From Eremomyces bilateralis CBS 781.70 (taxonomy: Eukaryota; Ascomycota; Dothideomycetes; Eremomycetales; Eremomycetaceae), in assembly GCF_010015585.1 (NCBI RefSeq), contig NW_022985070.1, forward strand, positions 310,001 through 374,000: a stretch of 64,000 bases of DNA. Direction: 5' to 3'. The notes under the pieces were generated by a model. It did not search any database, was not told the DNA's origin, and was given only the letters and a program-made list of their open reading frames with translations. The translations under genes and the position numbers were made by a program. Below are positions 10,601 to 21,971 of this stretch, piece after piece (the first letter of the stretch is position 1; each line of letters starts with the position of its first letter).

Positions 10601-11464
10601 TCAGTGCCACCCCCACCAATCGTCAATCCCCATAGCTGCGGCTCTGTGTGTGGTCCTAGCAGCGTTGTCATCAACTTGACAACCATCACTCTCTGGACGC
10701 TTGCAAGAGATAGCCTCCTCGCGAGTAACATTGCGCATGCAAGGAGTGCTTTCCGGAATCTCAGCAAGCAGCTTCCACGCATGGATGTCATCGTTGTCAT
10801 AATCAGAAGATTCTGAGACATCGTGAACAGAAAGCCATGGCGAGGAAAGGAGGTCAGAGCATAGGTCGAGGAAATCGAACTCAGATTCGGATCGGGCAGG
10901 GTGGCCACGCTTCGTTTCCAGATACTCTGCAAGTAGCTCGTCGGAAATGTAAGGCTCAACGGGGTGATCGGATTCGGACTCCTTTTTCACGAACTCGGCA
11001 AGGAGCTCGTCAGAGACGTATGGCTCGATGCTCGGAGTCTCCGGACCCGTTCGCATAATCACACTGCTTGCTTGACTTTCCAGCCGAGCCATTTTCTCCA
11101 TCTTCCGTTCGAAGTGCTTGTAGACCCGAATGCAGCGACGCGCTTGCCAATCTTGTCGCTGCCCGGGGAACCATGGCATTGGAGATCGACGATCCGAGCC
11201 ATGCAACAATGCGATAACCTCCCTTAGGTGATGAGCTGGCTCTGTGCAGAGATTGGGCCCGCCTGGGTATCGTGATAGTGGCAGGGGTGCTTGGTAGTCA
11301 CTGCAGAGGATGCGGTCATTCTGCTCTGTCTGAGTGGAGACGTCGACACCGCCCAGTTGGTGATCCTGTCGAGCCTGATGGAAAATGTGTCGATTACGCT
11401 TCCTTGCTGCCCGGCTTCGCTTCGTCATATGTGGATTGACAGGCTTCTCAGTGTCAGTTAGCAT
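10601..11464 (-). CDS. Unnamed acidic protein with a repeated EPYxSDELLAE motif
   Basis: From the ATG at 11464 the frame gives 287 residues. It starts with a basic patch (KRSRAARKRNR). The middle holds HFERKMEKMARLE, and two copies of EPY(V/I)SDELLAE(F/Y) lie about 20 residues apart. The C-terminal half is acidic and Ser-rich and ends in GIDDWWGWH. No known domain is recognised. The start is doubtful: the ATG lies in GATGCTAAC, which also looks like an intron branch point, and a GAG/AAG acceptor follows. A donor GTAATT about 90 bases upstream would join, in phase, a short upstream coding stretch (see 11465-11708). It may therefore be the second exon of a longer or broken gene. Confidence 0.5.
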   Translation of the reverse strand: MLTDTEKPVNPHMTKRSRAARKRNRHIFHQARQDHQLGGVDVSTQTEQNDRILCSDYQAPLPLSRYPGGPNLCTEPAHHLREVIALLHGSDRRSPMPWFPGQRQDWQARRCIRVYKHFERKMEKMARLESQASSVIMRTGPETPSIEPYVSDELLAEFVKKESESDHPVEPYISDELLAEYLETKRGHPARSESEFDFLDLCSDLLSSPWLSVHDVSESSDYDNDDIHAWKLLAEIPESTPCMRNVTREEAISCKRPESDGCQVDDNAARTTHRAAAMGIDDWWGWH

Positions 11465-11708
11465 CGGTTGACCACCACGGGGAACGTCCACAGCTCCAGC
11501 TCTGGGACTCACGATTGGCTTGAATTACTCCAAGACGACTGAGGATGTCTTCAGATACAGGAACCCCTCACCCCGTCCTCAAGTGCTCCACGAACACGTC
11601 CTAGGTGGCGGCGGGGGTAGGTTCGGTAGTGGTCTTGTTGGGCCTCCTGAAGAGATTGACAAATTTCCTGAGGGAGGCTCTCGCTCGAGAACGAAGTCTT
11701 CGAAACAT
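11465..11708 (-). pseudogene. Possible broken first exon of the 10601-11464 gene
   Basis: The ATG at 11708 opens MFRRLRSRARASLRKFVNLF, then a Thr/Pro-rich stretch ending PTPAAT. After a TAG the same frame reads DVFVEHLRTG, then after a TGA GVPVSEDILSRLG, up to a GTAATT donor. Both stops could derive from CAG and CGA by C-to-T change. The readable text around them suggests a former exon, although chance cannot be excluded at this length. Confidence 0.35.
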
Positions 11709-12417
11709 GTGGAATATCAATAAACTGAAAAATAAGGACCAAGGAACGGACGGAATATGTGGGTTTGGATGAGCTGAGATGGAAGATGTTGGAGTTTGAA
11801 GAGCGAAAACAATGGAAGACAGCAATAGATCCTGGTTGATATAGTAGCGACTGGTATGCATATCCAAACGAGAAACAGCCATCGTATCTATTGCGGTAAG
11901 TACGATACCGAGTCATACCCTTCCCACTTGCCCATAAGTATAGATACTCTTTTGTCTATCGTCTGACGGGCTGCAAAGAATGACGAGTGGTTAGGAGATG
12001 TCACCGGCTTGATCATATGCGTAGGTTTCTGAATGCGTCTCAATTCATCAGCAAGACATTACTTAGTACACATACAGTAACTATAACTGTCGCTAAACTG
12101 AAGTCGGCACTTCATTGTAGAACATCATAGGACTACAGAAGTAACATCTGATCTGGTTGGAAGGTGTGTTGTAACTTGTAAGTCGTAACTAGTAACTAAC
12201 TTAAGGTGGTTGGGAAATTTGGGATTGCTCACTCAGCCCCTGCCAGCAGAGCAGAGGTTACTGTAGTTCAGGTTGATGCCCCAGGCCATAAGGCGACAAC
12301 GTGTATCACCGAGCTGACTGACTAGCGCATTTCCAAGTCTCCAGATTGCTTCATACACGAGTATTGTTATACGGGAAGTCTAACTAAAGGATACCGCTAT
12401 TCTTGTTTACTGACAAT
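11709..12417. other. Intergenic, divergent promoter region
   Basis: About 710 bases between the minus-strand unnamed gene and the plus-strand zinc-finger gene. It carries GTTGATGCCCCAGGCCA at 12272-12288, a 17-mer that recurs upstream of the L7 gene. No coding exon is seen. Confidence 0.55.
12272..12288 (+). promoter_or_regulatory. Shared promoter-like 17-mer
   Basis: GTTGATGCCCCAGGCCA lies 130-146 bases upstream of the zinc-finger start codon. The identical 17-mer is at 56789-56805 and a variant at 56825-56841, both upstream of L7. Exact recurrence next to two housekeeping-type promoters suggests a binding site; the factor is unknown. Confidence 0.4.
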
Positions 12418-13156
12418 ATGCCACCAGTAAGTACCTTCAACCTTATTTCCAGTACATATGCTAATCCTTATACCAGCGCTTCCAGACTAATCCTGCTCCT
12501 TTGGTAAGCTACCGCTCCTGGTGTCTGGGTCGACGATATTGACCAAGTAATACAGACCGAGAGCGCAAAGGAGGCAAGAAAATCATTCTTCTGTCAGTTC
12601 ACGCTCGCTTCTTCTGTGATTTATGGCTTCTTCTAACAATGGGCAGGCGAGCTATGTCAGAAAGGTTACAGTCGAATGAATGAATTTGAAGCTCATGAAT
12701 CATCCTATGACCACCAGCACAAACGAGTAAGAATTCCTCGCTCAACTGACGGACCTAGATTTCTACTGTTCAATCCAAGGCTGGAGGCCCCGTGCTAACA
12801 TGTCGAAGCGACTGAAAGAAATGAAGCAGATGCAGAAGGACCCCAACGCGCTCGACCGAGCGCGACGAGCGGAACGGAAAGCGGACGAGAAATCGGGACT
12901 GATCTCCATTAAGCCGATGGCGGAAGGCACAGGCGGAAGCCGAGGAGGGTTCAAAAAAGGGGGATTCAAAAGCGCGTTTGGCTCCGCGGATCCCACACCA
13001 GCGGAATCAAAGCCTTCGGGCGGGTTCAAGAAAGTCTTTCCTGAAGACGAACCGAAATCGAAGCCGGACGAAGACGAATATGATTCGGATGATGTGGGCT
13101 ACGAATATTATGACCCCGCGAGGCCGACGGGCTGTGATGAGCATTGTGCGGCGTGA
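12418..13156 (+). CDS. C2H2 zinc-finger protein (GPATCH8-like finger)
   Basis: Five coding exons: 12418-12426, 12477-12503, 12556-12592, 12647-12726 and 12809-13156, giving 166 residues. All borders are GT..AG and all phases agree; introns are 50-82 bases. The finger reads FFCELCQKGYSRMNEFEAH, then YDHQHKRRLKEMKQ, a U1-like C2H2 finger resembling the N-terminal finger of GPATCH8 and its fungal relatives. A basic helical stretch (ALDRARRAERKADEKSG), a Gly/Phe/Lys-rich linker and an acidic tail (DEDEYDSDD, ending CDEHCAA) follow. Such fingers bind double-stranded RNA or splicing partners in other proteins, so a nuclear RNA-related role is inferred. The first coding exon is only nine bases (Met-Pro-Pro). 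Confidence 0.8.
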
Positions 13157-14801
13157 CATTGAGATGGCTCCATTCTATCATTTGGTCGGACTCCAGTTTC
13201 TTACACTCTGGAGGGGGAGAAGTCTTCTTATTCTCACCATCGGTGCACCTGTTGCAGAAGGGAACCGCCCCAGCAACACCCAATTCCCTAAGTGGTGTAC
13301 CAAAGAACGCAGCATCGAGCTTCTGAAGTGATGCCGCATTCGTCGGCTGCGAGTCAATGCCAGCCATGAGGTCGCGACCGGGTGAACGACTCATATTGCA
13401 TCGGATACAGCGCGCAGACCGGTCGGCAAGTCCTATCGAGAAATCATTCATGATTGATAGATGATTATTACATGGACCAGTGGGGACATTTGCAGGATAG
13501 CGATCGGTAAATGAATGGATGGCAGGGGCAATAAAGAATGTGTCTGAGCACCAAGATGGCGAAGATCCCGAGGGAGGACCTCACCATTGTGAGAGTTCCA
13601 TTCCTGGTGCATCACCGGATTTGGTAGTGCATTCAAGGCCAATAGACACGAGGTGGAACATGCTTACTGAGACCTCTTAAGGCCGATATTTAAGCAGCAT
13701 AAGCAGCATTTTAAGGCTGCATGGATTGATTTCGACGGACAGATGGCAGTCGGCATCGTGTCTCACCATCATAGAGCAGCTGGCCTGCGGTAAGCAAGGT
13801 CAAGCTCCAGGGTCGCATACCTGTAATTTGATTGAGCCCAGCGGTCCTTTGGGAGTTGGGACCAACCGACCAAATGGCAAACAAAGCACATACATTAGCA
13901 TTGTGCAGCCAAGAGCGAATGTCTAGACTCCTCTCTCACAAGTCATAGTCTGGTGAATAGAAGGTTGCTACGCAGATCAAGACTTATTAGTTATTGTGGA
14001 CGCATACTGCCATGTCATGCTCCTTGCTGCTCCGCGGCTAGTAATTACCGTACAAAAAGTACGGATACCTGACAGGTACGTACCGAACTACCGCAGCAAT
14101 TGATAGGAAATACGGAATAGGATGGGCCGGGTGGCCCAGCAGACCAGCACATGGAGCACACCACGTATTGATTCACGTAATTACTGTGGTAGCATGGTGG
14201 TAGCGCAAACTAGTGTAGCAGTAAGAGTGTAAGACTGACTGGTTGTTCCACACATCTGATCCCAGATGTCGTCTTTCAACTGCTTTGAATCCTAACAACA
14301 ACCTTCTTTCCATTCATCCATTCTCCTCCTCCTGAGCGCTGCTATTCCCCAAACCTAGCGCAGTCGTGAAATCTCACGGCTTGCCTCCTCCTCTTCAGCT
14401 ACTGCATCGGGCTGACGGCTGTTGAGTTGCTTGCATCAAGTCCGCTCCCACTATTGTCCATTGGCGCAGCAGCCCCTCAGTACGATTCATCGTCAGACAT
14501 TCACCAGACCTTTCTCCTGTTCTGCCCGCTATTTATCACTTTCGCACGCGATTCCTCAACTTGACTCACCTCAGTTCCTGCTCCCAGTCGGTTTGCCTGC
14601 GAGCTGTCACTACTCATGATCGAGCCGCTGAGCAACGTTCCTGGGCGCTGTTAGGCGCTTCTTGCAAGAAAGCCACCGCTTGCTGCGCAACCGGAATGCG
14701 ATATAGCGTGACCGTGGAACTGTGACAACCGGCTCCTTGACCATCAGAAATTCGCGACCGCCTCCTTCCCCATTTCTCCTACGGGTATCGGCGCATCAGC
14801 C
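13157..14801. other. Intergenic and long YAK1 leader
   Basis: About 1.6 kb without a recognisable gene. The last 500 bases are pyrimidine-rich and fit a long 5' leader for the kinase gene, with a short upstream ATG frame at 14422-14619. A small palindrome CCGTAC-AAAAA-GTACGG lies near 14047-14063. Confidence 0.55.
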
Positions 14802-17800
14802 ATGGATCATCAGCAATGGAATTCGTACGCCGAGAGCCCGTTGACGACCCGCTCACGATACGCTCCACAGACCGTCCCGTCACAACAGCCTCCACCGTCG
14901 ACTGCGAACCATAGCCACAACAGCAGCACTGGCCTAAACGACGCCTTAGCGGCGCCGCAGATGGGCCCGCGAGCGCCAACAATGCCGCTATCTGCTCCAC
15001 CACAGCAAGCGGCTCATCGACCGGAATACAACGGCCAGGGCGATGGAGACGGGGATGTGCAGATGGAGGACGCAGATCTGTATAAGCTCAAGCAAGCGTC
15101 TCAGACCGGAGGCCATCGTCGGATGCATTCGTCCCAGCTTGTCCAGCAGGAAGAATCCTCGGCTGCACGACGATATTCTCCCATGAATCTATCACCCGCC
15201 TCTCCATACGCGTCGATGCCTCCCCCACAATCCAACACGACCGCTTCTTATACAAGCTACACGCCACAAGTCCAATCGCGCCAGTCTCCCACTCGCCCGA
15301 ACTCCTACATGTCACCTTCTCAGACGTACTATTCTCCGCCTGGTACAGACCCCGACTACTTTGGACGGGATCTCGGACTGACCGATACTTCAGCTACTCG
15401 ACCGCATGCACCGCAACTCCCGCCGATCCAGTCGAATATGGGTCCAGAAGCCCATTTTCAGCCAAGTCAGATGGCGCAGCTTAATGCTGTGTACAGCAGA
15501 GAGCCAAGATCTCCACGGCCGATCCAGACACCGGTTGTTCAATCCGTCGCTGGCCCACCACTTCCGGTGCCAAAATTCCAGAAATGCACGACCGTCTCGT
15601 CGCTTGTGCCGAGCATCAATGAGCAACCGCCATTCCGTCGCGCAAACCCAGAGGGTGGTTTCATAAGCGTAAGCTTCTTACCGAGATGTTCTGTGCGGAT
15701 TACTGACAGTCCAAGCCCCTCCAAGCGTTGACATCGCATCTTCCTGCGACATATCGGATATGTAACCCTGGGTTCAAATACGAATCGTCGAGAAATCCGC
15801 GCCGAGTGCTCACGAAACCGAGCAAAGGTGTCAAGAATGACGGATATGACAATGAAGATAGCGATTATATTCTTTACGTCAATGACATCCTCGGGTCAGA
15901 AGATGCTGGTCACAAGTAAGGCGATCCAGAAGCAGTCGGCGCGAATCTGTACTTACTGGCGCTAAACAGGAACCGCTACCTGATCTTGGACGTTCTCGGG
16001 CAAGGTACATTCGGCCAGGTCGTGAAATGCCAGAACCTGCGAACACAAGAAGTCATTGCCGTCAAGGTGGTCAAAAACAGAACCGCATACTTCAACCAAA
16101 GCATGATGGAAGTGTCTGTCCTGGACTTGGTACGTGGATTCTTTGATTGAACGGTGGACATGGTCTGACTTTCAGAACAGATCAACAAGCAAATGGACAA
16201 GAACGACGATCACCACCTCCTTCGACTCAAAGATACCTTCATCCACCGCCAGCATCTGTGTCTAGTCTTTGAGCTCCTGAGCGTGAACCTCTACGAGCTG
16301 ATCAAACAGAACCAATTCCGTGGTCTAAGCACGACTCTGGTCCGAGTATTTGCGCAGCAGTTACTCCAGGGTCTGGCTCTGCTCGGAAAGGCCAAACTCA
16401 TCCATTGCGATCTTAAACCCGAAAATATCCTTCTCAAAAAGTGCGTGAGCAGGTGTCCAGTCTATTGACTATGCTAACCTGGGAAAAGCCTCGAGAGTCC
16501 TATTATCAAAATCATTGATTTTGGTTCAGCGTGCGACGAACGGCAAACCGTCTATACATACATCCAGTCTCGATTTTACCGTTCTCCTGAAGTCCTTCTT
16601 GGCTTGCCCTACTCCGCCGCAATCGACATGTGGTCATTAGGTTGCATTGTCGTCGAGTTGTTCCTTGGTCTGCCTCTCTTCCCCGGATCGTCGGAGTACA
16701 ACCAGGTCGCTCGAATTACCGAAATGCTGGGACTGCCGCCGAAATGGATGTTGGAAGTGGGGAAACAATCGGGAGAATTCTACGAGAAGGTCCAGGATGA
16801 GTTTGGGAGAAGAACGTACCGACTGAAGAGTATGGAGCAGTACTCGCGTGAGCACGGGACGAAAGAGCAGCCCAGCAAGAAATACTTCTCTGCTACGACA
16901 TTGCCGGAGATTATCAAGAATTACCCGATGCCACGGAAGAACATGAAACCAGCGGAGATTGAGAGAGGTAGAGTCACTATCCACACCCTTTGATGTATTT
17001 CGCTAACAGCAATAGAAATGGCCAATCGAACAGCATTCATCGATTTTGCCCAAGGGTTACTGAATCTGAACCCACTCGAACGATGGACGCCACAACAAGC
17101 CAAATTGCACCCATTCATTACCCAGACTAAGTTCACTGGTCCGTTTGTGCCTCCGATGCAATATCGAGCCGGAACGAGTAAGTCCCCGGCACCGGGCGTT
17201 CAAGAGCAGCAGCGTGCAGAAATGATGAGCCGACAACGAGAGGCTCAGCAAGCCGCTCAAGTTCAAGCGCAAGCACAAGCTCAGGCCCAGGCCCAGGCAC
17301 AAGCCCAGGCACAACAGAACGCCGCGTACGCACAAATGGCCATGAACCAATACCCCCCCACCCCGCACTCTCAACAGCCAACCCCTATGTACAGCCCCAT
17401 GTACAGCCCGCAAGGCGCACCCCCTCCCTATCAGACCCCCCACCAGACCCCTCAAGCCTACAACCCGCCTCTGAGCATGATGCCGGCCCACAGCCAGCCA
17501 CGCCACTACCAGCAACAGCCCCCGAACCTCTACGCCCAAGCGACCACCCGTGCCGGCCGCCAGCGGTCCTCCACTCTCGACCAACAAGGCAGCGGCGTCC
17601 CCCTGCAGATCCAGCGCGTCATGAGCCACCTCGATCCGAACGCGCCGATCCGGCTGCAGCCCAGCCCGGCATATTACCCGCCGCCTCCGGACGGCATACC
17701 CGAATCCAACAGCTCGCGGCGCCGCGGCAGCCGCACGGGCAACGCGCGGGGCAATCAGAATTTCATCCAGACGTTGGAGGATCGCACGCTCGAGGAGGGG

Positions 17801-17830
17801 TTTATGAACAATACGAATGGGCAGTGGTGA
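14802..17830 (+). CDS. yak1: YAK1, DYRK-family dual-specificity protein kinase
   Basis: Six exons: 14802-15668, 15710-15915, 15970-16129, 16181-16440, 16489-16967 and 17016-17830 (928 residues; the first acceptor could lie six bases later). Residues 1-290 are low-complexity Gln/Ser/Pro. The DYRK homology lead-in [17 protein letters not shown] is followed by the kinase: glycine loop [12 protein letters not shown], Lys in AVKVVKN, catalytic loop [13 protein letters not shown] (the HCD form usual in DYRKs), DFG in [10 protein letters not shown], and activation loop [13 protein letters not shown] with the autophosphorylated second Tyr. A Gln/Ala run (about 17262-17315) and a Pro/Gln-rich tail follow. 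In fungi Yak1 acts downstream of TOR/PKA to restrain growth and support stress survival. Its presence in the same window as TOR is probably chance. Confidence 0.96.
17262..17315 (+). repeat. Gln-Ala dipeptide repeat in YAK1
   Basis: An imperfect CAAGCN/CAGGCN hexamer repeat codes for about nine Gln-Ala pairs after the kinase domain. Such tracts change length by slippage. Confidence 0.8.
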
Positions 17831-18722
17831 GGGAGGAACGGGCGGTCCCATGGATGGATGGGATTGGGATTAAAAGTGTTGGTTTCACTCCACGGTTTCA
17901 CGGGTTCGGGTCGCACCGTCTGAGGGTCGTGCGGGTGGGATCCTGCGTCGGGCGGTCGTCCGATGTGCTCGAATTCTGTAGCACGCACGAAATGACCTGG
18001 AGAACATGCTCCTCGGATTGCGGGGTCGACCGCGTCTTTCCCATTGCGCAGAGATTGTCGCACCGGACCCCGAAAAGACATGGGTTAGTCTCATTGCGAT
18101 GGGTTTGCGTTTCCTATGAAGGATGTCTAGAGTCGCATGGCGATATTCAGCTAGGATGGTACACAAGGGGACTCAGGAGATGACTATATTATACTTGATT
18201 TGATGATGGTGGAGGTGTGTTCGGAATTCTGGCGACGGCTGTATCGAACGAATGCAGTATGAAATATTCCGATTGTATCTTTTATATTGTGTGCAACTTG
18301 CTTGATTGATTGATTCCTACACCCGTTCGAGCCAACATCTGTCGGCCCACATAGGGAAAGTTGCAACTTGCAAGGAGCCTGAAGTGTGGTGTATTCCGTA
18401 CTTTACAATAAATTGGAGGAATTGGAGCTTTATGCCTTATTGCCTCAATTTGTCTCAGGCACCAAATAAATTATGTAACGTACCAAGGATCAAAGTTAAT
18501 CCGTTCGCTTGAACCCAAAAGCAACTGACCAACCACGTGAATGCCACCGCCCAGCGCAAACTGAGGTGAAACTTGACAGTGAGAGAGGAATACCCTGACG
18601 CCCCTCCACTACCGCGTCCTCCAAATAATTTCACCTCACACCCGAATTTCCATTTCCCTCTCCTGCACCGTCACTGCACCCAACCCAAGTGAACAAGCGG
18701 ACCAGCGGTCAGACCACCCATC
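17831..18722. other. Intergenic between YAK1 and eIF3c
   Basis: About 890 bases: the YAK1 3' region and the eIF3c promoter. CACGTG lies at 18534-18539, about 185 bases before the eIF3c start, followed by a C-rich, pyrimidine leader. No gene is seen. Confidence 0.6.
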
Positions 18723-21404
18723 ATGTCTCGCTTTTTCCACAGCAGCGACAGCTCGAGCGACAGCTCCTCCGGCGAGGAAGAACTCTACAAGTCCGACGCC
18801 GAATCGTCCTCCGGCGATGAATCCGAAGAATCGTCGGAAGAGGAATCCGAAGAATCGTCGGAGGAGGGGTCGGAAGAGTCCTCCAGTGATGAAGAAGATG
18901 GCGAGACCGGGTTAAACCGGTTCTTGAAGGATAAAGAAGAGAGCGAGGAGGAGAGTAGCGATGAGGAAGGGAAAATCACCATTGTCAAGAGCCAGAAGGA
19001 CAAGCGGTACGATGAGTTGGAGGCGACCATCCGACTCATCGAGAATGCGGAGAAGATTAATGACTGGGCGGTGATCTCTTCTGGTGAGCAGCCACAACCC
19101 GATTTGATGGCGACTGGCAACTCTAACATTGATTGTCTCTAGAATTTGACAAGCTGAATCGCATGATCCCCAATCTCATCAAGCAAAATGACGGAAAAGT
19201 CCCGAAAGTCTACGTCAAGGCGATCGCCGACCTGGAGACGACCATGCTCGAGACGATCGAGAAGCAGAAGGTTTCCCCGAAGAAGATGAACGCTATCAAC
19301 ACTCGAGGACTGAACGCCGTTCGTCAGAAAGTCAAGAAAAATAACAAGGACTACGCCAAAGATGTCGAGGCATACCGAGAGGACAAAGATGGCTTCATGG
19401 AGGAGACAGAAGTGGAGCAGATCGTTCAACCGACCCGGAAACCAAAGCGGACGCCCTTGAACGTTGCGGAAGACATGGTCGCTGGCGCAGACGACTCGGG
19501 CTTCACCATGGTGGGTGCCGGTGGCCGAGCGGTGCAATTCACACCCGAGAGCATCTTGAAACACCTGCGGACCATCGTGGAGGCGCGAGGCAAGAAGAAC
19601 ACGGATCGCACCGAGCAGATTCGCGTCATGGAGAAGCTGCTGGAGGTGGCGGTCAACGACTACCAGCGGATCCGGGTTCTGCTCACCGTGATTTCCACTC
19701 GTTTTGACTTGACGTCAGGAGCGGGGAACCATATGCCGGTGGATCAGTGGAAATTGTATGGCGGCTAAACGCAACTTTATGGACCGTGCTAACTATGATT
19801 CCAGGGCCGAGCAAGATTTCGGTAACCTCCTGACCATCCTCGAGACTAACCGCGACATTGTGGTTATCGAAGGCGCAGAGGAGTGGGAAGACGATGATAA
19901 GCAGCCAGTGTTCGTCGAGGGCGAACTCTTCAAAATTCCCGGCAGCATGGTCTCGTTCATTGAGCGGTTAGACGACGAGCTCACGAGGTCGCTCCAGCAT
20001 ATTGACCCGCACACTGCAGAATATGTTGAGCGACTGGCTGATGAGGGCGCTCTCTACAACAACATCGTCCGCGCGCTTCTGTATGTCGAGGTTTTGAAGA
20101 ACAACCCCAAGCTCGAGGCGTCTCAAGATTCCATCAACCGAGTAGTCATGCGCCGACTTGAGCATGTCTACTTCAAGGTATGTTGGTCGTGATCTACACT
20201 TTGAACCCTGCTAACTCCGGGCTAGCCCTCGCAAGTCGTCATCATGCTCGAGGACAATTGCTGGAAGGCAATCCCTGCGGAGCTGGACTCGAAGATCACC
20301 CCACGGGGCGAATCATCCGACACTGCTGCACTCGTCCGAACGCTCTGCACCTATCTCTTCTCGAACAGCGAAGGCATCATTAGGGCGCGCGCCATGCTAT
20401 GCCAGATTTACTTCCTTGCCCTACACGACCAGTACTACAAGGCTCGAGACATGATGCTCATGTCGCATTTGCAAGAGGGCATCAACAACTTCGACGTCAA
20501 CACCCAGATCCTCTACAACCGAACCCTCGTCCAGGTCGGTCTCTGTGCCTTCCGCGCAGGCCTGGTCTGGGAATCTCAAACCGCCCTTCAGGAGATCTGC
20601 GGCAGCAACCGACAGAAGGAGTTGCTTGCACAAGGTCTCCAACTGCAGCGATATTCGCAAATCTCCCCGGAGCAAGAGCGTCTCGAACGCCAACGCCAAC
20701 TCCCATTCCACCTGCACATCAATCTCGAACTCCTCGAATGCGTCTATCTCACCTGCAGCATGCTTCTCGAAATCCCTCTTCTCGCGCAACTCGGCTCCTC
20801 TCCCGAAATCAGGAAGCGCATCATCTCCAAGACCTTCCGTCGTCTCCTCGAGTACTACGAGCGACAGATCTTCACCGGGCCACCGGAGAATACCCGCGAC
20901 CACGTCATGCAGGCGTCAAAAGCCCTGGCCGCCGGCGAATGGAAGCGATCATCCGAGCTTATCAACGCCATCAAGATCTGGGACCTGATGCCGCAGTCGG
21001 CCAAGATCAAGGCCAGCCTCGCCGAGCAGATCCAGCAGGAAGGTCTGCGGACGTACCTCTTCACCTACGCGCCCTACTACGACACCCTCTCCGTCTCCAC
21101 CATCGCCAGCATGTTCGAGCTGAGCGAGAAGAACGTTGCCGCGGTCATCAGCCGCATGATCTCGCACGAGGAGCTGCGCGCTGCGCTCGACCAGGTCACC
21201 GGTACTATCATCTTCCGCAAGGGCGTGGAGATCTCGCGGCTGCAGAGCTTGGCGATCACGCTGAGCGACAAGGCGAGCATGCTGATCGAGTCGAACGAGA
21301 AGGTGCTGGAGCAGAGAACAGGGAACCGGACGAATCAGCCGAGGGGGCGGGGCCAGGGGAAGGGTCGAGGAGGAGGGGGAGATCGTGGGGGAGATCGCAA
21401 TTGA
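18723..21404 (+). CDS. nip1: Translation initiation factor eIF3 subunit c (NIP1)
   Basis: Four exons: 18723-19083, 19143-19755, 19805-20177 and 20226-21404, giving 841 residues. The N-terminus ([20 protein letters not shown]) and a long Ser/Glu/Asp tract match the eIF3c acidic tail that contacts eIF1, eIF5 and eIF2. The eIF3c N-terminal domain follows ([29 protein letters not shown]). Then come the helical core, a C-terminal PCI domain (about 600-770, with [16 protein letters not shown] as the winged-helix part) and an Arg/Gly-rich tail ([13 protein letters not shown]). Subunit c is part of the eIF3 core that places the 43S complex on mRNA. The four exons join in phase at canonical sites. It converges on VPS22. 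Confidence 0.97.
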
Positions 21405-21971
21405 GTGGTTTGAAAGCAGTGTCATAGGCACAAGGCGTTTTGAACTCGTTTTAATAGCATAACATGAGCATGAACGCGATGCATCGTAAGGTTCATAGTA
21501 TGGTGCTCAAAAGGTTAGCTAGCTTCATAGGTAGCCATCATTCGACTTTGACGTATACAATCCGTTGTCCCATACCACGTGATCAAAGGCGGTAGCGGAA
21601 TGGGGTTGGGTCGCATCAATTCCAAGTCGCCCTGTTGCGATCCCACTTTGGAACGCTGGCGCTAGTTATCATGACAGCTATTCCGTCTCGCAGTCGTTCT
21701 GCCCTTCCTCCTCGGTCTGCGTCAAGACCTATTCTCGACTGATATCAGCCCATTATGGCCGATAACTTCGGGGCGTCTCCATCTTTGCTGCCAATCGGAT
21801 AGCACCTCCTCAATCCTGGTGGGAGCGCGTGCTTCCAGACATATTCTTGGTCGCGGCGCGGCCACGGCATGAATTTCGATATACTCGTACGCCTCCGGAA
21901 AGTTTGATCGCTTCCATGTCATCTTCTCCTTCACGTGGTGATATTCTGAGAGACCGATATCTTCTTGCTCA
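21405..21971. other. 3' region between convergent eIF3c and VPS22
   Basis: About 570 bases shared by the 3' ends of two convergent genes. CACGTG at 21576-21581. Nothing else is recognisable. Confidence 0.6.

Noticed and set aside
12556-12600. Frame RERKGGKKIILL in exon 3 of the zinc-finger gene
   Set aside because: It cannot be joined in phase to the CELC finger with GT..AG introns, whereas TESAKEARKSFFCELC can.
20399-21427. 342-codon frame overlapping the eIF3c last exon
   Set aside because: Alternate frame of a GC-rich real exon; Arg/Pro/His-rich text without a domain.
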